Source of the DNA: Streptomyces aureus
GTDB lineage: Bacteria > Actinomycetota > Actinomycetes > Streptomycetales > Streptomycetaceae
NCBI RefSeq assembly: GCF_000725495.1
Contig: NZ_JNZD01000002.1
Location: 358,263 to 422,262 of the forward strand
Length of the DNA: 64,000 nt
Reading direction: 5' to 3'
Shown here: piece by piece, positions 50,282 to 58,265 of the stretch
Numbering within the stretch: the stretch's first letter is position 1
Layout of the letters: each line of letters begins with the position of its first letter
Notes under the pieces: generated by a model
Seen by the model: only the letters and a program-made list of their open reading frames with translations
The model's database searches: none
What the model was told of the DNA's origin: nothing
Translations under genes and position numbers: made by a program

Positions 50282-51586
50282 CTACTGGCCCGACGCCGTC
50301 AGGTCCCCCCTGCGTGGCCGGGCGAAGTTTTCCAGTTCGTGGCGGGTCAGGCCCGAGGTGCGGGACACCTCCGACGGGGCCAGGGCTCCGCAGTCCAGGC
50401 CGCGCAGGAGGTAGCCGCTGAGGGCCTTGGCGGTGGCGGGCTCGTCCAGGACGTCGCCGGGGGCGTGGCCGGCGTAGCGGGAGAGGCGGGCCGCCGCCTG
50501 TTCGTAGCCCTCGCGGTAGAAGGCGAAGACGGCCGCGTAGCGGGTCGGCAGATGGGCCGGGTGCATGTCCCAGCCCTGGTAGTAGGCGCGGGCCAGGGCG
50601 CGGCGGGTGAGGCCGTAGTGCAGTCGCCAGGCGTCGTGGACCTTCCCGGTGGGGCCGACGGGCAGGACGTTGGTGGAGCCGTCGGAGAGGCGTACGCCGG
50701 TGCCGGCGGCCGCGACCTGCATGACGGCCTTGGCGTGGTCGGCGGCGGGGTGGTCGCCGGCCTGGTGGGCGGCGGAGACGCCGAGGCAGGCGCTGTAGTC
50801 GAAGGTGCCGTAGTGGAGTCCCGTGGCGCGGCCCTCGGCGGCCTGGATCAGACGGGCGACGGTGGCGGTGCCGTCGGCGGCGAGGATCGCCTGGCTGGTC
50901 TCGATCTGGATCTCGAAGCCGAGGCGGCCCGGCTCCAGGCCGGTGGACTTCTCGAACTCCTCCAGCAGCCTGACCATGGCGGTGACCTGCTGCGGGTAGG
51001 TCACCTTGGGCAGGGTGAGGACGAGTCCGCCGGGCAGACCGCCCGCCTCCATCAGGCCGGTCAGGAAGATGTCGAGGGTGCGGATGCCCCGGTCGCGGAC
51101 CGGGGCCTCCATGCACTTCATGCGGATGCCCATGTACGGGGCGGCTGTCCCGTTCGCGTACGCCTCGGCGACGAGCCGGGCCGCGCGGGCCGCCGCGGCG
51201 TCCTCCTCGGCGTCGGGGCGCGGGCCGTAGCCGTCCTCGAAGTCGACGCGCAGGTCCTCGACGGGTTCGCGCTCCAGCTTGGCCCGTACGCGGTCGTGGA
51301 CAGGTCCGGCGAGTTCGTCGGCGAGGCCCAGGACGGCGGCGAAGGACGCGGCGTCGGGGGCGTGTTCGTCGAGGGCCGCGAGGGCCCGGTCGCCCCAGAC
51401 GCGGACGGTGTCGGCGGCGAACGCGTCCGCGGGCACGTACACGGTGTGGACGGGCTGCCGGGTGCCGGGGTCTCCTGGGTAGAGGCGCTCCAGTTCGGCG
51501 TCGACGGGGGCGAGGGAGGCGCCGACCGCTTCGACGACGGCGCCCGAGAGGCTCGTCGCCACCTTCTCCTTGTGACCCTGGCCCAT
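50282..51586 (-). CDS. DUF6986-family CitE/HpcH-like lyase
   Basis: A 434-residue protein of the HpcH/CitE (beta/alpha)8-barrel superfamily. The metal and substrate region is DLRVDFEDGYGPRPD, IRMKCMEAPVRDRGIRTLDIFL follows, then FEIQIETSQAILAADG and GLHYGTFDYSACLGV. These match Streptomyces DUF6986 proteins, predicted C-C lyases or PEP/pyruvate-dependent aldolases. The exact reaction is unknown. In Streptomyces relatives tend to lie near glyoxylate or purine-catabolic genes, but none is adjacent here. The start is ATG 51586, with GGGAGGG upstream. A perfect palindrome lies 32 bp further upstream. Confidence 0.82.
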   Translation of the reverse strand: MGQGHKEKVATSLSGAVVEAVGASLAPVDAELERLYPGDPGTRQPVHTVYVPADAFAADTVRVWGDRALAALDEHAPDAASFAAVLGLADELAGPVHDRVRAKLEREPVEDLRVDFEDGYGPRPDAEEDAAAARAARLVAEAYANGTAAPYMGIRMKCMEAPVRDRGIRTLDIFLTGLMEAGGLPGGLVLTLPKVTYPQQVTAMVRLLEEFEKSTGLEPGRLGFEIQIETSQAILAADGTATVARLIQAAEGRATGLHYGTFDYSACLGVSAAHQAGDHPAADHAKAVMQVAAAGTGVRLSDGSTNVLPVGPTGKVHDAWRLHYGLTRRALARAYYQGWDMHPAHLPTRYAAVFAFYREGYEQAAARLSRYAGHAPGDVLDEPATAKALSGYLLRGLDCGALAPSEVSRTSGLTRHELENFARPRRGDLTASGQ

Positions 51587-51617
51587 CCGAGACCCTCCCG
51601 TTTTCCGCCGCATGGAA

Positions 51618-51632
51618 TCAACAATTTGTTGA
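51618..51632. promoter_or_regulatory. Perfect palindrome upstream of the DUF6986 gene
   Basis: TCAACAATTTGTTGA: seven bases each side of a central T, perfect symmetry, in an A+T-rich patch. It lies 32 bp upstream of the DUF6986 start. Its size and position fit an operator for a GntR- or IclR-type regulator, neither of which is in this window. Confidence 0.6.
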
Positions 51633-51801
51633 ATGACGCTATCCGGCGAGCTTCCCGCGGGTCAACACCCCCGTGGGCCGCGGGACATTCCGCGGCTTCG
51701 TGGAGTTCACGCCCGTTCCGGCCGGAGTGGGCAGGCTCTCCGGGTCCCTTCCCCTCCAGTGGGTGCGCGTCCCGTCCCGCCTCGCGACCGAAGGAGCACG
51801 C

Positions 51802-52698
51802 GTGCCCGATTCCAGCAGAATGACCCGGCGTACGGGGCTGCGAAACGCGGTGGCCGCCGCCGTCGCCCTGCCGCTGCTCACCACCGCCCAAGCGGCCGTC
51901 GCCACCCGGCGCCCCCGTCCCCGGCTCGACGTCATGACCTACAACCTGCGCTTCGCGAGCACCGAGGAACCCAACAGCTGGGCGGCGCGCCGTCCGGTGA
52001 TGCGCGAGCTCCTGCGCCGTACGTCGCCCCACGTCCTCGGCACCCAGGAGGGCCTCTACCGGCAACTGCTCGACATCGAGGCCGACCTGGCCCCGCACTA
52101 CGCGTGGATCGGCACCGGCAGGGAGGGCGGCAGCGACGACGAGTCCGTGGCGGTCTTCTACGACACCCGGCGGCTGGCTCCGCTGGCCCACGACACGTTC
52201 TGGCTCTCGGACACGCCCCGGGTCGTCGGCTCCAACACCTGGGGAGCCATGTTCCCGCGGGTCGCGACCTGGGTCCGCTTCCGCGATCTGGCGGACGGCG
52301 GACGGCGGTTCCACGTCCTCAACACGCATCTGGACCACGCGAGCCAGTACGCGCGGACCCGGGCCGCCTCGCTCATCGCCGAGCGGGTCGCGGCGTTCGA
52401 TCCGTCGCTGCCGTACCTGGTGACCGGCGACTTCAACGCCGCGGCGCACCGCAACGAGGTCTACGACATCCTGCTGGGCGCCGGGCTCACCGACACCTGG
52501 GACACGGCCGCCTCGCGGAGCGCGTCCTACGCGACCTTCCACGGCTACGCCCCGCTGACGCCGGACGGCGACCGCATCGACTGGATCCTCGCGGGACCCG
52601 GTGTCGAGGCGCGCCGGGCCTCGATCGACACCTTCTCGCTGCACGGCCGGTTCCCGAGCGACCATCTGCCGGTACGGGCCTCGCTGACCCTGGGATGA
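51802..52698 (+). CDS. Exported endonuclease/exonuclease/phosphatase-family protein
   Basis: A 298-residue protein. The N-terminus carries a Tat-type signal: RRTGLR (Arg residues 9-10), then the hydrophobic NAVAAAVALPLLTTAQA. The mature part is the EEP fold with MTYNLRF, GTQEGLY, NTHLDHAS, VTGDFNAA and SDHLPVRASL as catalytic blocks. Family members hydrolyse phosphodiesters, including DNA, sphingomyelin or phosphoinositides; the substrate here is unknown. GTG 51802 has GAAGGAG upstream and gives the twin-arginine signal its normal position. It stands alone. Confidence 0.88.
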   Translation: MPDSSRMTRRTGLRNAVAAAVALPLLTTAQAAVATRRPRPRLDVMTYNLRFASTEEPNSWAARRPVMRELLRRTSPHVLGTQEGLYRQLLDIEADLAPHYAWIGTGREGGSDDESVAVFYDTRRLAPLAHDTFWLSDTPRVVGSNTWGAMFPRVATWVRFRDLADGGRRFHVLNTHLDHASQYARTRAASLIAERVAAFDPSLPYLVTGDFNAAAHRNEVYDILLGAGLTDTWDTAASRSASYATFHGYAPLTPDGDRIDWILAGPGVEARRASIDTFSLHGRFPSDHLPVRASLTLG

Positions 52699-52780
52699 AC
52701 GAGCTCCCCGCCCGGGCCGGGAGCCGGGACGCACCGGAATCGGAACCGGAACAGACCAGGAGCCCCGACGGACCGGCCCC

Positions 52781-52814
52781 GGGAGCCGGAACGGACCGGG
52801 AGCCGGAACGGACG
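52781..52814. repeat. 17-bp tandem duplication
   Basis: Two units of 17 bp, 52781-52797 and 52798-52814, starting GGGAGCCGGAACGGAC. The last base differs. Looser copies extend leftwards to about 52735. It precedes the etfA terminator hairpin directly. Confidence 0.6.
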
Positions 52815-52850
52815 AGGGCCCCCGCGACCGGTGCGGTCGCGGGGGCCCTC
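52814..52850 (-). terminator. 16-bp perfect hairpin, etfBA terminator
   Basis: GAGGGCCCCCGCGACC (52814-52829) and its inverse (52835-52850) with a 5-base loop, 15 bp beyond the etfA stop. This is a strong terminator for the etfBA operon and could also serve the convergent EEP gene. Confidence 0.88.
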
Positions 52851-52865
52851 CTCAGCGTTCGGGGA

Positions 52866-53828
52866 TCAGCCCTTGCGGGTCTTGATCTCCTCGGTGAGCT
52901 GCGGGACGACGTCGAAGAGGTCGCCGACCACTCCGTAGTCGACCAGGTCGAAGATCGGCGCCTCGGCGTCCTTGTTGATCGCCACGATCGTCTTCGACGT
53001 CTGCATGCCGGCGCGGTGCTGGATGGCGCCGGAGATGCCGGAGGCGATGTAGAGCTGCGGCGAGACCGACTTGCCGGTCTGGCCGACCTGGTTGGTGTGC
53101 GGGTACCAGCCGGCGTCGACCGCGGCGCGCGAGGCGCCCACGGCGGCACCGAGCGAGTCGGCGAGGTTCTCGATGATCGAGAAGTTCTCGGCGCCGTTGA
53201 CGCCACGGCCGCCGGAGACGACGATCGCGGCCTCGGTCAGCTCCGGACGGCCGGTCGACTCGCGCGGGGTGCGGGCGGTGACCTTGGTGCCGGTGGCCTT
53301 GTCGGAGAAGGTGACCGCGAGGGCCTCGACGGCGCCGGCGGCCGGGGCGGCCTCCACGGCGGCCGAGTTCGGCTTGACCGTGATGACCGGGGTGCCCTTG
53401 GAGACACGGGACTTGGTGGTGAAGGAGGCGGCGAACGCGGACTGCGTGGCCACCGGACCCTCGTCACCGGCCTCCAGGTCGGTGGCGTCGGTGATGATGC
53501 CCGAGCCGATGCGGACCGCGAGGCGGGCCGCGATCTCCTTGCCCTCGGCGGAGGACGGGACGAGCACGGCGGCCGGGGAGACGGCGTCGTACGCGGCCTG
53601 GAGGGCGTCGACCTTCGGCACGACGAGGTAGTCCGCGTACTCGGCGGCGTCGTGCGTGAGGACCTTCACCGCACCGTGCTCGGCGAGCGCGGCGGCGGTG
53701 TTCTCGGCACCGGAGCCGAGGGCGACGGCGACGGGCTCGCCGATGCGGCGGGCCAGCGTCAGCAGTTCGAGGGTGGGCTTGCGGACGGCACCGTCCACGT
53801 GGTCGACGTAGACGAGAACTTCAGCCAT
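52866..53828 (-). CDS. etfA: Electron transfer flavoprotein, alpha subunit
   Basis: A 320-residue FAD-binding subunit of ETF, which carries electrons from acyl-CoA and other dehydrogenases to the quinone pool. The C-terminal FAD domain has [54 protein letters not shown] and [24 protein letters not shown]. All are nearly invariant in the family. The N-terminal half is the alpha/beta domain shared with EtfB. The start is ATG 53828, with AGGAG upstream. It lies 99 bp downstream of etfB, in one operon. Confidence 0.96.
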   Translation of the reverse strand: MAEVLVYVDHVDGAVRKPTLELLTLARRIGEPVAVALGSGAENTAAALAEHGAVKVLTHDAAEYADYLVVPKVDALQAAYDAVSPAAVLVPSSAEGKEIAARLAVRIGSGIITDATDLEAGDEGPVATQSAFAASFTTKSRVSKGTPVITVKPNSAAVEAAPAAGAVEALAVTFSDKATGTKVTARTPRESTGRPELTEAAIVVSGGRGVNGAENFSIIENLADSLGAAVGASRAAVDAGWYPHTNQVGQTGKSVSPQLYIASGISGAIQHRAGMQTSKTIVAINKDAEAPIFDLVDYGVVGDLFDVVPQLTEEIKTRKG

Positions 53829-53927
53829 GGGAATGCACTCCTGCGGATTGCGAAGTCTGAGGGGCGGTGAGCGGGGTGGGCCTTGGCCGCGGAGACGGTC
53901 CGGGGGAAAGCCCCGGACCACCGGCGA

Positions 53928-54713
53928 CTAGATGAACTTCTGGCCCGCGAGGAACTCAGCGAGCTGCTTGCCGCCCTCGCCCTCGTCCTTGACGATCGTG
54001 CCGGCGGTGCGCGCCGGACGCTCCGCGGCGGAGTCGACCGTGGTCCAGGCGCCCTCGAGGCCGACCTCTTCCGCCTCGAGGTCGAGGTCGGACAGGTCCC
54101 AGGACTGCACCGGCTTCTTCTTCGCCGCCATGATGCCCTTGAAGGACGGGTAACGCGCCTCGCCCGACTGGTCGGTCACCGACACGACCGCGGGAAGGGA
54201 GGCCTCCAGCTGCTCGGAGGCGGTGTCGCCGTCGCGGCGGCCCTTGACCACGCCGTCCTCGACGGAGACCTCGGAGAGCAGGGTGACCTGCGGGACACCG
54301 AGGCGCTCGGCCAGCAGCGCCGGGACGATGCCCGCGGTGCCGTCGGTGGAGGCCATGCCGGAGACGACCAGGTCGAAGCCGGCCTTCTCGATCGCCTTGG
54401 CCAGCACCAGCGAGGTGCCGACTGCGTCGGTGCCGTGCAGGTCGTCGTCCTCGACGTGGATGGCCTTGTCGGCACCCATGGACAGCGCCTTGCGCAGCGC
54501 GTCCTTGGCGTCCTCGGGGCCGACGGTCAGCACGGTGATCTCGGCGTCGTCCGCGTTCTCGGCGATCTGCAGCGCCTGCTCGACGGCGTACTCGTCGAGT
54601 TCGGACAGCAGGCCGTCCACGTCGTCACGGTCGACGGTCAGGTCATCGGCGAAGTGCCGGTCGCCAGTGGCGTCGGGCACGTACTTCACAGTGACAACGA
54701 TCCTCAAGCTCAC
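53928..54713 (-). CDS. etfB: Electron transfer flavoprotein, beta subunit
   Basis: A 261-residue ETF subunit, binding AMP and pairing with EtfA. Family motifs are VVTVKYVPDATG, LDEYAVEQALQIAE, VLTVGPEDAKDALRKALSMGADKAIHV and VSGMASTDGTAGIVPALLAERLGVPQVT, with YPSFKGIMAAKKKP near the C-terminus. It is first in the operon, with etfA following. ATG 54713 is the natural start. The 231 bp upstream contains a short palindrome and should hold the promoter. Confidence 0.96.
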   Translation of the reverse strand: MSLRIVVTVKYVPDATGDRHFADDLTVDRDDVDGLLSELDEYAVEQALQIAENADDAEITVLTVGPEDAKDALRKALSMGADKAIHVEDDDLHGTDAVGTSLVLAKAIEKAGFDLVVSGMASTDGTAGIVPALLAERLGVPQVTLLSEVSVEDGVVKGRRDGDTASEQLEASLPAVVSVTDQSGEARYPSFKGIMAAKKKPVQSWDLSDLDLEAEEVGLEGAWTTVDSAAERPARTAGTIVKDEGEGGKQLAEFLAGQKFI

Positions 54714-54821
54714 GCCGGCTCTCCTACTGCATCGTCATTTCTGGGCTGCCTTCTTTCAGGCAGCATAGGCGCCTGAAGCGGCCGATCCCGGTCGGGGCGG
54801 CCCGCGCTCCGAACGAAATAT

Positions 54822-54833
54822 TACTCACCAGTA
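54822..54833. promoter_or_regulatory. Short palindrome upstream of etfBA
   Basis: TACTCACCAGTA has two perfect 4-bp arms around CACC, in an A+T-rich patch (TATTACTCACCAGTAC) 109 bp upstream of etfB. It may be an operator for a TetR-type fatty-acid regulator, as such sites often accompany acyl-CoA and ETF genes. The attribution is inference. Confidence 0.4.
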
Positions 54834-54944
54834 CACCCACAGGACGCACACTAAGCAAGCGCTTTGGACTGTGACCTTCGCAACGCTGTGTAACCGGTGA
54901 GTAGAACCGGCGAGTAGCAAACCGGATGCCCCCGGCCTGCGGGT

Positions 54945-55454
54945 TCAGTCACGCAGACCGTTGAACCGGCCCTGGTGGTAGAGCAGCGGGCCCCCGACGC
55001 CCGAGTGATCGCCCAGCACGACCTCCGCCAGGACGATGCGGTGGTCGCCCGCGGGGACGCGCGCCACGACACGGCACACCAGCCAGGCGAGCACGTCGTC
55101 GAGCAGGGGAACTTCCTCGGGGCCCTTACGCCAACGGGTGGGCTCGCCGAAGCGGTCGGCGCCGCTGCGGGCGAAGGTCGCGGCCAGCTCCTGCTGGTGC
55201 TCGCCGAGCACATGGACGCCGACATGGCCGGACGTGGATATCGCGGGCCAGCTGGAGGCACCCGTGCCGATGCCGAACGAGACGACCGGGGGCTCGGCCG
55301 AGACCGAGGTGAGCGAGGTGGCGGTGAACCCGACGGGACCGCGGGCACCGGGAGCGGTGATCACGGCCACACCGGCGGCGTGCCGCCGGAACACCGAGCG
55401 CAGCAGATCCGGCGAGGCGGGCCGTGGGGTGCCGAGGCCGGGGGTGGCCGTCAT
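54945..55454 (-). CDS. Flavin reductase-family protein
   Basis: A 169-residue FMN-binding split barrel. The family signature runs VFRRHAAGVAVITAPG, GFTATSLTSVSAEPPVVSFGIG and GVHVLGEHQQELAATFARSGADRF, followed by LLYHQGRFNGL. Members reduce FMN or FAD with NAD(P)H for a two-component monooxygenase. No such monooxygenase is adjacent. The start is ATG 55454, with AGAAGGA nine bases upstream; the remainder of the upstream frame is Arg/Pro-rich and not conserved. Confidence 0.88.
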   Translation of the reverse strand: MTATPGLGTPRPASPDLLRSVFRRHAAGVAVITAPGARGPVGFTATSLTSVSAEPPVVSFGIGTGASSWPAISTSGHVGVHVLGEHQQELAATFARSGADRFGEPTRWRKGPEEVPLLDDVLAWLVCRVVARVPAGDHRIVLAEVVLGDHSGVGGPLLYHQGRFNGLRD

Positions 55455-55721
55455 GGAGCTGTCCTTCTGCGAGAGCCGACGTGGGGTTCCGGCCGCACGG
55501 GCGGAACCGGGAGCGGGAGACGGTCCTTGGCCGGTCAACAGCCCGGACCGCACGCGCCGGCGGCGCGGGGCGGGTCCGTGTCGGCGAGCTCGGGGAGAAG
55601 GCTGTGCGGTGACATACGGTCAGGCTGACGAGAGGCGGCGGGCACAGTCAAGGGCGTACGCGCATGTGGGAGATGGCTCACCATGATCGCCACCACCCGC
55701 ACGCCCCCTCCTGTCACCGGG

Positions 55722-56135
55722 TCAGACAGCCTCGCCCAGTGCCGCGATCACGTCCGCCTTGCGCGGCTGGCCGGTGGCCCGGCGCACGATCCGGCCGCCG
55801 GCGTCGAGCACGAGCACCGTGGGTGTCTTGAGGATGCCGAGGTCGCGGACGAGGTCCAGGTGGTCCTCGGCGTCGATCTCCACGTGGGACACGCCGCCGA
55901 CCAGGGCGGCCACCTCGCCCAGCACGCGCCGCGTGGCCCGGCAGGGGGCGCAGAAGGCACTGGAGAACTGCACGAGCGTGGCCCGTTCCCCGAGGGCCTG
56001 CCCCAGCTCCGCCGCTCCGAGCCGCCGTCCGCCGTCGCGCCCGCTCACCCGCACCCTCCCGCTCCGCCGCCGGTGCAGCACTCCGTACACACTCGCCGCC
56101 GCGAGCACAGCCAGACACACCACGAGACCGTTCAT
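55722..56135 (-). CDS. Membrane-anchored thioredoxin-like protein
   Basis: A 137-residue protein. One N-terminal TM segment (NGLVVCLAVLAAASVYGVL) anchors an extracytoplasmic thioredoxin fold: ATLVQFSSAFCAPCRATRRVLGE (CAPC redox pair), VSHVEIDAEDHLDLVRDLGILKTPTVLVLDAGG (cis-Pro in KTPTV). It is divergent from a DUF4395 membrane protein gene with 75 bp between. This pairing occurs widely in actinobacteria, and a joint role in disulfide or heme redox chemistry is likely. The start is ATG 56135. Confidence 0.88.
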   Translation of the reverse strand: MNGLVVCLAVLAAASVYGVLHRRRSGRVRVSGRDGGRRLGAAELGQALGERATLVQFSSAFCAPCRATRRVLGEVAALVGGVSHVEIDAEDHLDLVRDLGILKTPTVLVLDAGGRIVRRATGQPRKADVIAALGEAV

Positions 56136-56210
56136 CGACTTCAGCAGCGTTCACGAGACCGCAAAGATTCCCGGGACCGATCCGCCCCGTCCATACGGAA
56201 TGCTTGATTC

Positions 56211-56627
56211 ATGGACATCGACACAAGAGGCCCGCGGTTCGGGGCGGTGGTGACGACCGTCGTACTGGCTATCGCGCTGATCACCGGGAGCGTCTGGCTG
56301 CTGGCGTGGCAGACGCTGGCGTTCGCCCTGGGCGCGGCGGGCGGGGTGGCGCGCTCGCCGTACGGCTGGCTCTTCCGGAAGGCGGTCCGGCCGCGGCTCG
56401 GCCCGCCGACGGAGTTCGAGGCACCCGAGCCGCCGCGGTTCGCGCAGGCGGTCGGCCTCGCGTTCGCGGTGGTGGGCCTGATCGGCTGGACCGCCGGCCC
56501 GCAATGGCTGGGATCGGCGGCGACCGCGTGCGCGCTCGCGGCGGCGTTTCTCAATGCTGCGTTCGGGTACTGCCTCGGTTGCGAGATGTACCTGGTCGTA
56601 CGGCGTGTGACGGTTCGCGCAAAGTAA
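56211..56627 (+). CDS. DUF4395 membrane protein
   Basis: A 138-residue protein with about four TM segments. DUF4395 signature sequences are RGPRFGAVVTTVVLAIALITGS, WQTLAFALGAAGG and the C-terminal cysteine-containing FLNAAFGYCLGCEMYLVVRR (CLGC pair). A cytoplasmic loop carries PPTEFEAPEPPRFAQAVG. The CxxC pair and the divergent thioredoxin-like gene suggest that the two exchange electrons across the membrane. The start is ATG 56211; the intergenic 75 bp contains no clear ribosome site. Confidence 0.88.
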   Translation: MDIDTRGPRFGAVVTTVVLAIALITGSVWLLAWQTLAFALGAAGGVARSPYGWLFRKAVRPRLGPPTEFEAPEPPRFAQAVGLAFAVVGLIGWTAGPQWLGSAATACALAAAFLNAAFGYCLGCEMYLVVRRVTVRAK

Positions 56628-56812
56628 AGGCGCGTTAAAGCTCCAGGTGGATCAAGGGGACGACGTGACGAGGATCTCGCCGTTCCACGGCACCAGGACT
56701 GGCCACCCATCCGTTCTTCGGGCACGATCTGCGCATCGCCGTAAACCTACGGCAGCGTAACTTTCCCGCCGGGGGCACCCTTCCCAGGCAGAGAGAAGGG
56801 TCCACCCCGTCC

Positions 56813-57541
56813 ATGGCAGAGCTTGTCTACCGTCCCGTCGTCGGCCTCGCCCAGACACTGTTCAAGGCGTGGGACCTCAAGATCGACTGCAAGGGATCGG
56901 AGAACATTCCGCGCTCGGGCGGTGCCGTGCTGGTCAGCAATCACATCAGCTACCTGGACTTCATCTTCGACGGCCTGGCCGCCCTGCCGCAGAAGCGCCT
57001 GGTGCGCTTCATGGCGAAGGAGTCGGTCTTCCGGCACAAGATCTCCGGTCCGCTGATGCGGGGCATGAAGCACATCCCGGTGGACCGCGCCCAGGGCGAG
57101 ACGGCGTACCAGCACGCGCTGGAGTCGCTGCGCTCCGGTGAGATCGTCGGCGTCTTCCCCGAGGCGACCATCTCGCAGTCGTTCACACTGAAGAGCTTCA
57201 AGTCCGGTGCCGCGCGCATGGCGCAGGAGGCCGGCGTGCCGCTGATCCCGATGGCCCTGTGGGGTACGCAGCGGCTGTGGACCAAGGGACACCCGCGCAA
57301 CTTCAAGCGCAGCCACACCCCGATCACCATCCGGGTCGGCGAGCCGGTGGAGGCCCCGAAGGACCAGTACGCGGGCGCCATCACCCGGCGGCTGCGCGGG
57401 CGGGTCCAGGAGCTGCTGGAGTCGGCGCAGCGCGCCTATCCCGTCCGCCCCAAGGGGCCCGAGGACACCTGGTGGATGCCCGCCCACCTCGGCGGCACCG
57501 CGCCGACCCCCGAAGAAGTGCGCGCGGCCGAGGCCCGCTGA
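56813..57541 (+). CDS. 1-acyl-glycerol-3-phosphate acyltransferase (PlsC-like)
   Basis: A 242-residue acyltransferase for phospholipid synthesis at the membrane face. Family motifs are NHISYLD (His44-Asp49; HX4D), VFPEATIS (115-122), and the substrate region MKHIPVDRAQGE. A short C-terminal tail includes PVRPKGPEDTWWMPAHLGG, a pattern typical of Streptomyces copies. The start is ATG 56813. The gene stands alone, preceded by a 185-bp spacer without coding. Confidence 0.92.
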   Translation: MAELVYRPVVGLAQTLFKAWDLKIDCKGSENIPRSGGAVLVSNHISYLDFIFDGLAALPQKRLVRFMAKESVFRHKISGPLMRGMKHIPVDRAQGETAYQHALESLRSGEIVGVFPEATISQSFTLKSFKSGAARMAQEAGVPLIPMALWGTQRLWTKGHPRNFKRSHTPITIRVGEPVEAPKDQYAGAITRRLRGRVQELLESAQRAYPVRPKGPEDTWWMPAHLGGTAPTPEEVRAAEAR

Positions 57542-57617
57542 CCCCTTCCCCGAACCGTCGGCACGGACCGCTTCCCTTCGCCTCACCGGGGCGCGTCGCC
57601 ACCCGGCGCGCGTCGCC

Positions 57618-58190
57618 TCACAGCGCGAGGGGAAGCGTCCGCAGCAGGGAGACGCGGCCCGGGGCGGCCTTCATGGCGCCGACCACGGCCGGGTGCGGTT
57701 CGGCGTACAGCCCCGGATAGTCCAGCTCGTCGAGGTCCGGGTCGGGCGTGAAGGCGAGCCGTTCTCCGTCCAGGGAGAAGCGGGCGTCGACACCGGGCTT
57801 GTTGCCCCGGGGGTCCTGCCGGTGCCAGGCGCCGTCGAGGCGTAGGGCGACCAGACCGTGGAGCACCTCGAACTTCTGGTAGCAGAACGCCGTGGGGATG
57901 TCCTCCGCCCGCAGGAGCGCGGCCAGCGCGTGGGCCTTGGCGTGGCAGATCCCGGTGCGCTGCTCCAGGACGTCGGAGGCCCGCCACGTGACCCGGGGAT
58001 CCCCGGAATCGGCCGAGTGCGGGATGGTGTCCCGTACGAACTCGAACGCCGAGCGTGCATAGTCATACGAGTCGACGGAGTCCCTGGCGAGCCGGGCGGC
58101 GGTCTCGCGGACGCGCGGATGATAGTGGTCGACTACATCGTCGGCGGCCAGGTAGGCGGACAGGTCGCTCGATTTCTGGATCAGCTCCAT
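57618..58190 (-). CDS. Transglutaminase-like superfamily protein
   Basis: A 190-residue cysteine-protease-fold protein. The catalytic triad is visible as Cys82 in RTGICHAKAHAL, His111 in FEVLHGLVALRL and Asp126 in HRQDPRGN. The N-terminal helical part contains DYARSAFEFVRDTIPHS. Function in this family is often peptide or amide hydrolysis, but no substrate is implied here. I start at ATG 58190: a good promoter lies so close (see next entry) that the mRNA should begin at or within a few bases of it. The gene follows the lyase gene on the same strand by 75 bp. Confidence 0.85.
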   Translation of the reverse strand: MELIQKSSDLSAYLAADDVVDHYHPRVRETAARLARDSVDSYDYARSAFEFVRDTIPHSADSGDPRVTWRASDVLEQRTGICHAKAHALAALLRAEDIPTAFCYQKFEVLHGLVALRLDGAWHRQDPRGNKPGVDARFSLDGERLAFTPDPDLDELDYPGLYAEPHPAVVGAMKAAPGRVSLLRTLPLAL

Positions 58191-58257
58191 GCCCGTAGAG
58201 CATAAGTATGCGACCACCCGAGCGTCAATGACTTTTCGAGTGGCCGCATATTTATGC
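58188..58257 (-). promoter_or_regulatory. Nearly leaderless promoter with paired operators, transglutaminase gene
   Basis: On the minus strand, TTGACG (58228-58223) and TATGCT (58204-58199) with an 18-bp spacer make a standard sigma-70 type promoter. Only 8 bp separate the -10 from the ATG, so the message is leaderless or nearly so. Two palindromes flank it: GCATAAGTATGC (58200-58211) and GCATATTTATGC (58246-58257). These continue into GCGACCAC and GTGGCCGC arms to form an 18-bp imperfect inverted repeat pair (58200-58217, 58240-58257), 46 bp apart centre to centre. Confidence 0.72.
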
Positions 58258-58265
58258 ATCGACTG

